64,000 nucleotides of DNA. It comes from Pseudalgibacter alginicilyticus. GTDB taxonomy: Bacteria; Bacteroidota; Bacteroidia; Flavobacteriales; Flavobacteriaceae. The stretch lies in contig NZ_CP012898.1 of NCBI RefSeq assembly GCF_001310225.1, positions 2,108,001-2,172,000 of the forward strand. Reading direction: 5' to 3'. The notes beneath the pieces were generated by a model. It ran no database searches. It had not been told where the DNA came from and saw only the letters and a list, made by a program, of their open reading frames with translations. Shown in pieces: positions 15,919 through 25,159 of the stretch (position 1 is the first letter of the stretch; each line of letters starts with the position of its first letter). The position numbers and the translations under genes are program-made.

Positions 15919-17457
15919 CTATATTTTATTTTCATCACTTAAGTTTTTAGTTTTTGGGTTGTGGCTATTAAAGTTTTGCATTAATTGATATACGTATGGC
16001 AATTGTTTTTGAAAACGAGTTAATATGTCATATGAAATGTTTTCGCGACTAAATGGAACTTTTTTCACATACTCTTGAATTTCGTTTGCGTTTCTCCCAT
16101 ATTTATAATCATAAGGAAAACGACCAGATTCATCTAAAACGTTATTAGAATTATCTTTATTAGCAACACTTATATAAAACTCACTATTTTTAATATTACC
16201 ATTTGGATTAAATAATGATTCGTTTTTTAAATGTGTGTACAACTCATTTGCCGTATTAATTGCTGGGTCTATTAATTTTATATTTTCTATCATGAATTCT
16301 CTATATAAAAAATCACCATTATTGTCCTTATAATTATAGAGTTCTTTCAAAACTTTATTAATCTCATCAGTTAAATATGGGTAATGGGTACAACCTAAAA
16401 TAATTGATTTTAACTGATTAGTTGTTTTTGAAGTTCTTATATTTTCCATTAAGGTAACCAAGTGGTATCGCACATAATTTTCAGGATCATTAATCTGTAA
16501 AATAGTACAATCATCTGAATTTACTGTATTGCACAGCATTTTATTGTTATCAAAATCAAAATTATAAATATCTAATAATGTTTTACTTATTTTAAAATCA
16601 CCATCTAAACTGGGCCCTTTGTATTCTTTTCTATGATTTTTTAAACTTCTATCAAAATAATCAGTATCCTCATCAACAGCTTCTGCAATGCCTATAGCAC
16701 CTTGAGAAAATATTTCAATATTACCTTTATAACCTAATTCATCTTTAAACTTCACTATAGTATTATGATAGCCTTTAGATGCTACAGTACCCACGGTTGC
16801 CATAACCCCTATAATAGCATCTTCATCTTTTTCTATGGTTTCTAAAACCCCTCTTACTCCAGCATCAATAACACCAATAACCTTAATATTAATATTGGCT
16901 TTTTTTAAAAAATCTTCAATGCTTTCTTTGCCATATGCTGTGGCCGTATTACAAGCTACTACAATAGCTTTTACTTGTTTTTTATCAGTGTTTACACTAA
17001 TATCATTGGCATCAGAATAATACTTATTACTTAGCAAAAATTGAGCATCTTTAATAATATGCTCATTTAACAAATCAAGTTTATTTTCTGCAGAATAATT
17101 GCCATAAGGCATGTTAGCTTGATCACCTAAATATATAAAAGATTCATTTTCAAAATCAAGAACATCATCTTTTCCTTTTTTGTATGTTTCATTATCGTGT
17201 TCATCATAATTTACAATCTCTTTTAAAACAGTTAAACCTCCAATACCAGAATCAAAAACACCGATGGGTAAACTTTTGTCTTTTAAAGGATAGTTCTTAA
17301 AATCAATATAAAAAAAACTGTCTTCATTATTAATTATCGTGCTAACAATATTTTCATTTTTTAAATCAGCATTAGCCTTATCTTGCTTAGAAGATTCCTT
17401 CTTACACCCAAAAAAAAGTAATAAAACAAAAGAGAGCGATAAAAATTTTTGTGTCAT
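15919..17457 (-). CDS. Lipoprotein glutamate (Asp/Glu) racemase homologue
   Basis: 512 residues, about twice the usual MurI length. A lipoprotein signal (lipobox FFGC, Cys18) precedes a complete racemase core: IGVFDSGIGGLTVLKEI (Asp69, Ser70), MPYGNYS, VVACNTATAYG (Cys169), GVIDAGVRG, MATVGTVAS, ILGCTHYPYL (Cys356) and LIDPAINTANEL. Both catalytic Cys are kept. Extra loops lie at ~85-105, ~145-162 and ~262-345. MurI normally works in the cytoplasm to supply D-Glu for the cell wall; this copy should sit in the periplasm or on the outer membrane. It follows the D-aminoacylase gene by 3 bases. Confidence 0.85.
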   Translation of the reverse strand: MTQKFLSLSFVLLLFFGCKKESSKQDKANADLKNENIVSTIINNEDSFFYIDFKNYPLKDKSLPIGVFDSGIGGLTVLKEIVNYDEHDNETYKKGKDDVLDFENESFIYLGDQANMPYGNYSAENKLDLLNEHIIKDAQFLLSNKYYSDANDISVNTDKKQVKAIVVACNTATAYGKESIEDFLKKANINIKVIGVIDAGVRGVLETIEKDEDAIIGVMATVGTVASKGYHNTIVKFKDELGYKGNIEIFSQGAIGIAEAVDEDTDYFDRSLKNHRKEYKGPSLDGDFKISKTLLDIYNFDFDNNKMLCNTVNSDDCTILQINDPENYVRYHLVTLMENIRTSKTTNQLKSIILGCTHYPYLTDEINKVLKELYNYKDNNGDFLYREFMIENIKLIDPAINTANELYTHLKNESLFNPNGNIKNSEFYISVANKDNSNNVLDESGRFPYDYKYGRNANEIQEYVKKVPFSRENISYDILTRFQKQLPYVYQLMQNFNSHNPKTKNLSDENKI

Positions 17458-17460
17458 AAT

Positions 17461-19020
17461 CTATATTTTTTTTAATACGTTTCCATTTAATTTATTAGTG
17501 TATTCACCTTTTTCAATTGAAAATTTTCCATTTATTATGCTATATTCTAAACCTTCAGATAGTTGAAATGCATCTATATAATTAGCCTTATCTTTGAATG
17601 TTTCTGGATTAAAAATAATAATGTCTGCATAGTTATTTTCTACTAATCTTCCTCTATTTGGAATTTTAAAAATATCTGCGGTCTTAGATGAACTCTTATT
17701 TATAAAATCCGATAAATTGATTGTTTTACTTCCCTTAACGTATTCATTGTATTTATGAGGAAAAGAACCATATTTTCTTGGGTGGCCTGTATTTCCATCA
17801 GACCCAGTAACCACCCAGTCTTTAGTCATAAAATTTTTTATATCATATGGATTCATATTAAATGATGCCACCCTCACATAGCTTGTTCTTAATATTTTAA
17901 AAGCAGCTTCCGCTGGTGTTAACTTTAATTCTTCTGATATCTCTAATAAATTTTTGCCTATATAAACAGAATCTGCAGACTTTACAATTAATAACTTTTC
18001 TGGCCCGCCTCTGCGGTTAATATTAATAGTAGTTTCCTCTAAAAGACGTTTTTTTAGTTTTGGATTATCGTAACGAATAAATACAGAATCTTTACCTCCA
18101 CTTTCAGCCCAACGAGGTACCACAGCTGCCCTTAAACCTGTAGCCGAAGCATCGTACGGGTATTGGTTTGCGCTTATATTTATCCCTTCTTTTTGAGCTT
18201 TTTCAATACTTTTAATTATAGAATCACTTTGATACCACACATCAACACCTAAACATTTAATATGAGAGATATGTATTGGTAATTTGGCCTGTCTCCCAAT
18301 TTCTATAGCTTCTTCTATAGCAGGAATCAATCCAATAGTATAAGAACTTTCATCTCGTAAATGCGTGTCGTAAATACCTCCATTTTTAGCAGTTGTTTTT
18401 GCTAAAGCTATGACTTCATCAGTATTAGAATAGCTTCCTGGCGAATAAAACAATCCTGTTGATAAGCCAAAAGCACCCTGATCCATTTCCTGTTGTACTA
18501 ATTTTTGCATTTCTACAATTTCTTGATTGGTAGCTTTTCTATCATTCTTGCCCATGACTTGATTTCTTATAGTTCCATGCCCCACTAACATAACAACATT
18601 AGTACCTATTCCTTGAGTTTCATATAAGGTTTTATATTTTTCAGATGGATAGTAACTTGCCCCATCGTTTCCAACAACAACAGTAGTAATACCTTGATAC
18701 AAAAACGGCTTATTATGTGAATTTTCTACCATTTTTAAATCTCTATCTGCATGTGTATGCGGATCTATAAAACCAGGGCTTACAATTAAACCTTTTGCAT
18801 CAATAGTTTTTACGGCATTAATAGTTACAAAATTATCATCGCCTATAAAAACTATTTTATCATTTTTTATAGCGATTGAATGATTGGTTGGAATAGTATC
18901 AATACCATTGTATACTGTGCCGTTTTCAATTAAAATATCAGCCTCTATATTTTTTTTTGAACACGATAAAAAAATAAGTACAATATTAAATACTACAAAA
19001 AATGGTTTTAATTTTTTCAT
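17461..19020 (-). CDS. Lipoprotein N-acyl-D-amino-acid deacylase (D-aminoacylase)
   Basis: 519 residues, normal family length plus a lipoprotein signal (FLSC, Cys20). An amidohydrolase-superfamily barrel: metal motif PGFIDPHTHADRD (His88, His90, Asp92), LSTGLFYSPG, IHISHIKCLG and the late VTGSDGNTGHPRKYGSFP. The family splits N-acyl-D-amino acids or D-aminoacyl peptides. In place of the family's usual GNCG (a zinc-ligand Cys) it has GNDG (Asp119), so the metal site may differ. It is the first gene of a three-gene lipoprotein operon with the racemase homologue and the FN3 hydrolase. Confidence 0.85.
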   Translation of the reverse strand: MKKLKPFFVVFNIVLIFLSCSKKNIEADILIENGTVYNGIDTIPTNHSIAIKNDKIVFIGDDNFVTINAVKTIDAKGLIVSPGFIDPHTHADRDLKMVENSHNKPFLYQGITTVVVGNDGASYYPSEKYKTLYETQGIGTNVVMLVGHGTIRNQVMGKNDRKATNQEIVEMQKLVQQEMDQGAFGLSTGLFYSPGSYSNTDEVIALAKTTAKNGGIYDTHLRDESSYTIGLIPAIEEAIEIGRQAKLPIHISHIKCLGVDVWYQSDSIIKSIEKAQKEGINISANQYPYDASATGLRAAVVPRWAESGGKDSVFIRYDNPKLKKRLLEETTININRRGGPEKLLIVKSADSVYIGKNLLEISEELKLTPAEAAFKILRTSYVRVASFNMNPYDIKNFMTKDWVVTGSDGNTGHPRKYGSFPHKYNEYVKGSKTINLSDFINKSSSKTADIFKIPNRGRLVENNYADIIIFNPETFKDKANYIDAFQLSEGLEYSIINGKFSIEKGEYTNKLNGNVLKKI

Positions 19021-19172
19021 AATTGGATAAAACTAATTTATGATAACAGCTACTTTAATTAAGTTGTACAATGCTAAACATAATCTCGATTATTTACGTG
19101 TAATTTTATTTGGTTCCTAACAATTAAAACCTATTCAAAAAACAGTTTTTATTTTATGTAGGTTAAAAAAAA

Positions 19173-19200
19173 GGAGCTGCTAAATACTTTTAACAGCCCC
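19173..19200 (-). terminator. Terminator after the SusC/SusD operon
   Basis: Read on the minus strand, GGGGCTG (19200-19194) pairs with CAGCTCC (19179-19173, one G-U), with a further TAAA/TTTA pairing inside, followed by a run of T (19172-19165). It lies 20 bases after the stop of the surface lipoprotein gene and before the D-aminoacylase operon, so the latter may be a separate or read-through unit. Confidence 0.75.
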
Positions 19201-19219
19201 TTTAATATATTATTATTTA

Positions 19220-20380
19220 TTAATCTTCTGGTTCGTAAATAATAACATTATCAATATAGATATCTTCTGTGTCATCACTGCTTGTAATTTCTATTACCAA
19301 CTCATAGGATCTTACATTATTAAGGTACCCTGTATTAAACGTTACCCATCTCCCTTCTATAGCATCAACATCTGTATTAAATACATCTGCAAATACTTCA
19401 ACATAGCTACCAGTATCAGTTGTTATATTAACATATGCATAAATACCGTCATAAGTTTCCCAAGAAGTTGATCTAAAAAAAGCATCAAATGAAACACCTG
19501 ATTTAGTTTGACCTTCAGGCACATCAACGGTATCAAATGTTATTACTATTGTGCCATCAGAATCTTCAACCAAATAGCCTTGATTTCCATCAGAATACCC
19601 ACCATTAACATCTGTAACATCATAAACACCTATACGTTCAAGTGCAAAACCTATATAGGTAGTAGCAATATCTGGAAGAAATATGTATTCAGAATCAAAA
19701 CCTAATTCATTAGTTGCAGAAGTACCTACAGCTGTATAGTCTACAAAAGGAGGGTAATCATAATTTGTTAAATCTTCAGATAGTGTTGTGCTACCAGGCT
19801 TATCGTATGCATCAGTACTAGCACCAACTGGCACTTCTTCAAAAGATGTTTTTCTAATAGTTTTTGCTGGTGGCTGAAAGAAAGACACTGTAAAGTCTAA
19901 AGCTGCTAAAAATCCAGCTTCTTTTACACGATCGGTGGTTTCACCTCCTTCATTCACATTATTACTATTAAAGTCTGGTGACAATCCTGAATACTCTCCA
20001 TTGGGTGTAGTTACCGTTGCTACCAATCTAAAATTTGTAGATAATGAAACATCATCTTCAGTAAGGCTTAAAGCAGTAAGAAAATCATTGACAGATATTT
20101 CCAAGGTGGTTGGAAACGGTGCTGTTAATACCACAAAGTCATCAACAATTTGGTCTTCGTACATTAAGGTTAATGAATACTCTAAAGCATTGTTATTATA
20201 GTCAACTAGTTCTTCTGAAATAGTTGCTGTATCAAGTTTAAGTATATTCAACGTTAAGGTTGGTTCTTCAACAAAGTTAATATAACCACCTCTTATCGCT
20301 ATATCGTCTAATATGTTATTTTTATCATCACAACCTAATAGAAGAAGAAAACAGAGTATTGCGTTTATTGATCTTTTCAT
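19220..20380 (-). CDS. Surface lipoprotein accompanying SusC/SusD
   Basis: 386 residues, lipobox LLGC (Cys17). The mature protein is acidic and beta-rich: an N-terminal ~140 residues of PKD/SusE-like character (YSLTLMYEDQIVDDFVVL), then a C-terminal ~200-residue jelly-roll-like module (SFDAFFRSTSWETYDGIYAYV; a final IYIDNVIIYEPED). No enzyme motif is seen. Genes in this position after SusD usually encode surface ligand-binding proteins. It is the last gene of the five-gene operon beginning with the M14 peptidase, 20 bases after susD. Confidence 0.65.
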   Translation of the reverse strand: MKRSINAILCFLLLLGCDDKNNILDDIAIRGGYINFVEEPTLTLNILKLDTATISEELVDYNNNALEYSLTLMYEDQIVDDFVVLTAPFPTTLEISVNDFLTALSLTEDDVSLSTNFRLVATVTTPNGEYSGLSPDFNSNNVNEGGETTDRVKEAGFLAALDFTVSFFQPPAKTIRKTSFEEVPVGASTDAYDKPGSTTLSEDLTNYDYPPFVDYTAVGTSATNELGFDSEYIFLPDIATTYIGFALERIGVYDVTDVNGGYSDGNQGYLVEDSDGTIVITFDTVDVPEGQTKSGVSFDAFFRSTSWETYDGIYAYVNITTDTGSYVEVFADVFNTDVDAIEGRWVTFNTGYLNNVRSYELVIEITSSDDTEDIYIDNVIIYEPED

Positions 20381-20400
20381 AATTATTATGTTTTTTAAAT

Positions 20401-22005
20401 TTATTTAATAAAACCAGCAGGATTGGTATCCCAAAATACTTGAACAGTATTTGGTTTTTGCTCAATAGAATTGTTTCTATCAACTTCATTTTCTGAATAA
20501 GGATACGTTCTAGGGAAGACAGGATTATCATTATTTATGTGAGTTTGGATATTTGATGGATATCCCGTTCTTCGGTATGCATTATAAGCTTCAATAGAAT
20601 TTCCATAGCCAGCCATATAAAACTCAGTAATTATTATATCCAGCTTTTCTTCATCGGTAGTTGCAGCGTTGTAGTTAGTAATTACCTCATCTACATAATC
20701 ATCTACGTCTGACTGTGTGGCAGCCATAGCAGATGTTACGCTACCAAAACTCAACACCTTATCCATAGAATCTCTTATAGCATCTTCTAATAGATCAACA
20801 GGATTACCGTCAGTTCCTAATACCAATGCTGCTTCTGCTATTAAAAATTTCATATACGAACTTGTTATTATAGGCAATATTCCTGCTCCTCCTAAATGAT
20901 TCGATTGGCTTGGGGCATCTGTAAATTGATCTTCATCAAAAGTGCCTCCACCTGGGTAAATACCATATACCGTTTTTAATAAATTATCTCCACGCCCGTC
21001 TCTATTATCTCCGTGATCTAAACCCCAGTAGTGCTCACCTATGTAGCAGTAATCTGCATTAGTATCATATTGGCAAGCAACATATGGAGGTCCACTAAAT
21101 GGATCTACATCAGATTGACGGTATAGGTAATAACGTATTCTAGGATCTGCAACATTTTTAGAGTCTTTTAACATCCACATAAAATAGTTCCCCATATGGC
21201 CTGAAAATCCATTATCATAAGCACTTATAAAATAACGATGTCTACTTTCTGGTTCCATAGTAGTTCCATATCTATACTGAAAATCTTCTGAAGCAACCGA
21301 TATAATATCTTCGCCTAATAAGGTATTAATTTCAGTTTTTAAATCTGTAATACCTATCTCACTACTTGCTAATCGAGTTTGTATTAAAAGTCTTAACTTC
21401 AAAGATTTTGCAAATGCAATCCATCTTGTTTTATTACTATCATAAAACAAGTCGGTTGATATTTCAAATGTTGCATCTTCAATATTTGTTATAGCTTGAT
21501 CAATATCCGCTAAAACTATTTTATACAATTCTGCACCATCATCAACATTAGGATTCGGGTAAGTTGCATTATCAACTGCTTCAGAATAAGGAATTCCTCC
21601 AATGTAATCTACAAGGGTAACTGTTAAATACCCTAAAAGTAATTTGTTAACAGCATTATGAAATAACAAGGTTTGATCAGACTCTGCAATAACTTCAATC
21701 GCTCTTGAATTGTTTAAAGCTTCATAATAACGTTCCCATTGTGTATCGAGAACATCAGCATCTACAATATCTGGGTACTCGTAAGACAATGATTCATAAC
21801 GCATAATATCATCAGTATGTACTCCAAGATCTTCTACAATTTCCTTAAATAAATATTGTACTTCATTTAGCAAGTACTCTGGATTGGCACTGTTTATGTC
21901 TAAATAATCTGGATCGTCTTGAAGATTAAAATTACCTATTTCACAACTTATAAATAAAAGAGAGATAAGTGTTATTGAACTAAAAGTGGTTATTATTTTT
22001 TTCAT
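20401..22005 (-). CDS. susD-like: SusD/RagB-family nutrient-binding lipoprotein
   Basis: 534 residues, lipobox FISC (Cys21). The N-terminus NFNLQDDPDYLDINSANPEYLLNE is typical of the SusD-like family that begins NxNxDPN, followed by helical TPR-type segments (QWERYYEALNNSRAIEVIAE; LKLRLLIQTRLASSEIG). SusD proteins form the lid on SusC transporters and bind the ligand at the cell surface. In this locus the ligand is probably a peptide-like compound, by analogy with RagB, which works with RagA in peptide uptake. It lies 18 bases after susC. Confidence 0.92.
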   Translation of the reverse strand: MKKIITTFSSITLISLLFISCEIGNFNLQDDPDYLDINSANPEYLLNEVQYLFKEIVEDLGVHTDDIMRYESLSYEYPDIVDADVLDTQWERYYEALNNSRAIEVIAESDQTLLFHNAVNKLLLGYLTVTLVDYIGGIPYSEAVDNATYPNPNVDDGAELYKIVLADIDQAITNIEDATFEISTDLFYDSNKTRWIAFAKSLKLRLLIQTRLASSEIGITDLKTEINTLLGEDIISVASEDFQYRYGTTMEPESRHRYFISAYDNGFSGHMGNYFMWMLKDSKNVADPRIRYYLYRQSDVDPFSGPPYVACQYDTNADYCYIGEHYWGLDHGDNRDGRGDNLLKTVYGIYPGGGTFDEDQFTDAPSQSNHLGGAGILPIITSSYMKFLIAEAALVLGTDGNPVDLLEDAIRDSMDKVLSFGSVTSAMAATQSDVDDYVDEVITNYNAATTDEEKLDIIITEFYMAGYGNSIEAYNAYRRTGYPSNIQTHINNDNPVFPRTYPYSENEVDRNNSIEQKPNTVQVFWDTNPAGFIK

Positions 22006-22023
22006 TTTATCGCTTTTTTTTTA

Positions 22024-25000
22024 TTAAAATGTTATGGCTAATCCTAAAGAAAAACGCTTACTTGATGGTACCTGACTAACTCCCATACCTTCATCAGTTT
22101 CTGGGTCATAATTTATATATTTGGGAAAATTAGGAGCTACATACCAAAGGTTTCTTCCTGACAAAGTAAAGTCTACGCGTTCAAAAGGTAATTTTCGCAT
22201 TTGTTTACTATCTAAAGTATAACTTACAGCAATTTCTCTTAAACGAAACACAGAAGTATCCCACATACTTAAATCATTGGCATTGTAATAATTTGAGTAT
22301 GACGCCCAGATTCCAGCCATTTGTATGTTATTTTCTATTTTGTTACCCTGTGGATCTAAAAGTAATTCACCTGTAGCATCGTCTGCTAAATATCCTGGAA
22401 TAATAAAAGAACCATTCCTATTTTCTGAATCTTTAGTAACACCACGCTCTAACATATCTTCTACTGCAGAAGAGTGTATCTCACCACCATGACTATATTC
22501 TATTTGTGCTGAAAAAGAGAAGTTTTTATAACTAAAATCACTAATTGTTGTTAATTGCCAATCTGGATTTGGATCTCCAATAACTTTACTACTTAATCCT
22601 ATATCTGAGCTCACAATTACTTCCCCAACTCTTGTACTAGAGCCGTTACCACTTACTAACAAATTACCCTCATCATCCCTCATAGCATAATCGCCTTTAA
22701 TAACACCTAAAGGCTGCCCAACAACAGCATACCTATCATGCGAAAGATTAATGTCTGAATCTGCATCTGTAGTTTTTACAACTAATGATTCTTGTGCCGT
22801 AAATATATTTCTTAATTTCCAGCTAAAGTTATTAGTCTTTACAACATCAATACCCAAATCAACCTCTATACCCTCATTATCTATACGCCCTAAGTTAATA
22901 TACTTATAATCATAACCTGTGGTTAGCGGCAATAGAGATTGTACGACTTGATCTTCCGAAACTCTTTTATACATGGATGCCTCAAGACTTATACGGTTGT
23001 TTAAAAATTTAGCTTCTAAACCAATTTCTATTTCTTTATGTAATTCTGGTTTTAAATCTGGATTGGCATAAAAAGCACTAAACCTATTTGTTATAGGAAA
23101 AGAACCATCATAAGCAGCAAATCTTTGTGCATCCAAAATCATTTTATTTCTTGTACCATAAGGATCCGGATACCCTGATGAAGAAGCATAAGCTCCTCTT
23201 AATTTTAAATAATTAACAGCGTTTCCTCCAAAATTAAAGGCAGATGTTGGAATAAATGACAAAGAGGCTCCAGGATATAACAATGCTTGGTTTTCTTTTT
23301 CTACAGTACTTCCCCAATCATTTCTACCTGATAAGGTTGCATATAGATAATTTTTATAACTAAATTGAAATTGACCAAATAGTCCCGCAAAATTTGTAGT
23401 ATTAGAACTGTATACGGTAGGTGACGTTGTACTATAATTACTAGGTCTAACAAACCCGTATACAATTTGTCCTAACGATTCAGATGAAAACGACTTATAC
23501 TTTTTAATTTTTGAAGTAAGACCAACTTGAGCATCAAAATTTAAATCTGATGTAAAATCATTATTATAATTTAATATTGCTGCTTGATCTACATTAACAT
23601 CTTTAGCATAACCTAAATCTAAATAGCCAAATTGATAACTGCCATCATAACCTCCTTTATTTGAATAGCTATTAGTATCTCTTTGGTCGCTATCATAACC
23701 AATTCTATAAGTTAAATTTAAATTGTCATTAAACTTATAATCTGCGCTAAATGTACCATAAGTTCTTACTACATCAGTATTATTTCCAGCGTTATGCAAT
23801 AACCATAATGGATTAACATCTCCTCTATAATAAACTGATTCTCCCGTTAGCGGATTTTGATATGGTAGTTCTGTTAAATCTATATTTGGAGGCAGGTAAA
23901 AAACAACATTAAAAATTGCAGCACCTTGTACAGTATTCACTTTTCTAGTTGAATAATTTAAAGTTGCAGACAAATTTAATTTGTCATTAACTTGAATTTT
24001 ACCTCCAAGACCAATATTAAAGCGTTTTAAATCATTATGCTCCAAAATACCTTTTTCATCTGTATAACCTGTAGACAAATTAAAAGCCGATTTATTATTT
24101 GAAGTTGATACATTAAACGAATGAATTGTACCAATACCCTGATTAAACAAATTTTTAACATGATTTTCTTGAGCTTCATATGGAATCATTAGTCCATCAA
24201 GTTCTGGAAAAACATCGCCTAATCCTGCGGTTGAATAAGGGTGTTCAACCTCTTCCATGGAAGAAAAAGGAGCGCCCCATACTGATAAAAAACTAGGTAT
24301 ATAAACATTGGCTTGCCCATTACCATATAAATTTTGATATTCAGGCAATTGAGACACCGTATTTAAATATGATGTTGTAGAATATGACGCTTTAATTTTT
24401 GTTTCTCCTAAATCAGAATCTCCACTTTTTGTCTGTATTAAAATAACACCATTCCTACCCTGACTACCATATAGCACTGAGGCGTTAAGACCTTTTAAAA
24501 CACTCATGCTTACAATATTATTAGGATCTAAATCACGCAGCAAACCATAAAATGGCACATCATTTACAATAATTAAAGGTGTATTTGTTTGAGTTAAAGA
24601 ATTAGACCCTCTAATTGTAATTGGAGAACTCGTTCCTGTTTGTCCACTTACGGCTGAGATTTTAAGCCCTGCTACTTTTCCTTGAAGTGATCTTGCCAAA
24701 TCCGCTTCTGGTCGTTGCTCTATATCTTTAGATTCTAAGGTAGTAATGGCATAACCTAATGCTTTTTTAGATTTTTTAATACCCTGCGCTGTAATTATAA
24801 CTTCATCTAAAGTTTCTGCATCTTCCTTTAATATTATATTAATTACTGTTTGACTGCCTACAGGGACTTCAATTGTTTTATAGCCCATATAGCTAACTTC
24901 TATAATTGCAGAATTATTTTTAATACTTAAACTATAGTTGCCATCAAAATCTGTTGTTGTTCCTGTATTAGCATTTTTAACAATAACATTTACACCTATT

Positions 25001-25113
25001 AAGGGTATATTATTTACATCTACTACCTTACCTGTAATTGTTTTTTGGGCATATATAAAGCCACATAACAAGAACATTATACAGGTTGAAAAAAATAATT
25101 TCTTACTCATCAT
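22024..25113 (-). CDS. susC-like: SusC/RagA-family TonB-dependent outer-membrane transporter
   Basis: 1029 residues. Signal peptide ending near IYAQK; a carboxypeptidase-regulatory-like domain (ITGKVVDVNNIPLIGVNV, FDGNYSLSI) at ~22-100; the plug (SLQGKVAGLKIS, ITIRGSNSLTQ, VLKGLNASVLYGSQGRNGVI) at ~115-240; then a beta-barrel ending GLAITF. It imports bulky ligands across the outer membrane with TonB energy. On the short side for SusC and without a STN domain, so no trans-envelope anti-sigma signalling is expected. It is in the operon with susD, the LTD protein and an M14 peptidase. Confidence 0.94.
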   Translation of the reverse strand: MMSKKLFFSTCIMFLLCGFIYAQKTITGKVVDVNNIPLIGVNVIVKNANTGTTTDFDGNYSLSIKNNSAIIEVSYMGYKTIEVPVGSQTVINIILKEDAETLDEVIITAQGIKKSKKALGYAITTLESKDIEQRPEADLARSLQGKVAGLKISAVSGQTGTSSPITIRGSNSLTQTNTPLIIVNDVPFYGLLRDLDPNNIVSMSVLKGLNASVLYGSQGRNGVILIQTKSGDSDLGETKIKASYSTTSYLNTVSQLPEYQNLYGNGQANVYIPSFLSVWGAPFSSMEEVEHPYSTAGLGDVFPELDGLMIPYEAQENHVKNLFNQGIGTIHSFNVSTSNNKSAFNLSTGYTDEKGILEHNDLKRFNIGLGGKIQVNDKLNLSATLNYSTRKVNTVQGAAIFNVVFYLPPNIDLTELPYQNPLTGESVYYRGDVNPLWLLHNAGNNTDVVRTYGTFSADYKFNDNLNLTYRIGYDSDQRDTNSYSNKGGYDGSYQFGYLDLGYAKDVNVDQAAILNYNNDFTSDLNFDAQVGLTSKIKKYKSFSSESLGQIVYGFVRPSNYSTTSPTVYSSNTTNFAGLFGQFQFSYKNYLYATLSGRNDWGSTVEKENQALLYPGASLSFIPTSAFNFGGNAVNYLKLRGAYASSSGYPDPYGTRNKMILDAQRFAAYDGSFPITNRFSAFYANPDLKPELHKEIEIGLEAKFLNNRISLEASMYKRVSEDQVVQSLLPLTTGYDYKYINLGRIDNEGIEVDLGIDVVKTNNFSWKLRNIFTAQESLVVKTTDADSDINLSHDRYAVVGQPLGVIKGDYAMRDDEGNLLVSGNGSSTRVGEVIVSSDIGLSSKVIGDPNPDWQLTTISDFSYKNFSFSAQIEYSHGGEIHSSAVEDMLERGVTKDSENRNGSFIIPGYLADDATGELLLDPQGNKIENNIQMAGIWASYSNYYNANDLSMWDTSVFRLREIAVSYTLDSKQMRKLPFERVDFTLSGRNLWYVAPNFPKYINYDPETDEGMGVSQVPSSKRFSLGLAITF

Positions 25114-25159
25114 ATAATTTGGTTATTAATTTGTTTTTATTCAATCACTTATCTGTCAA

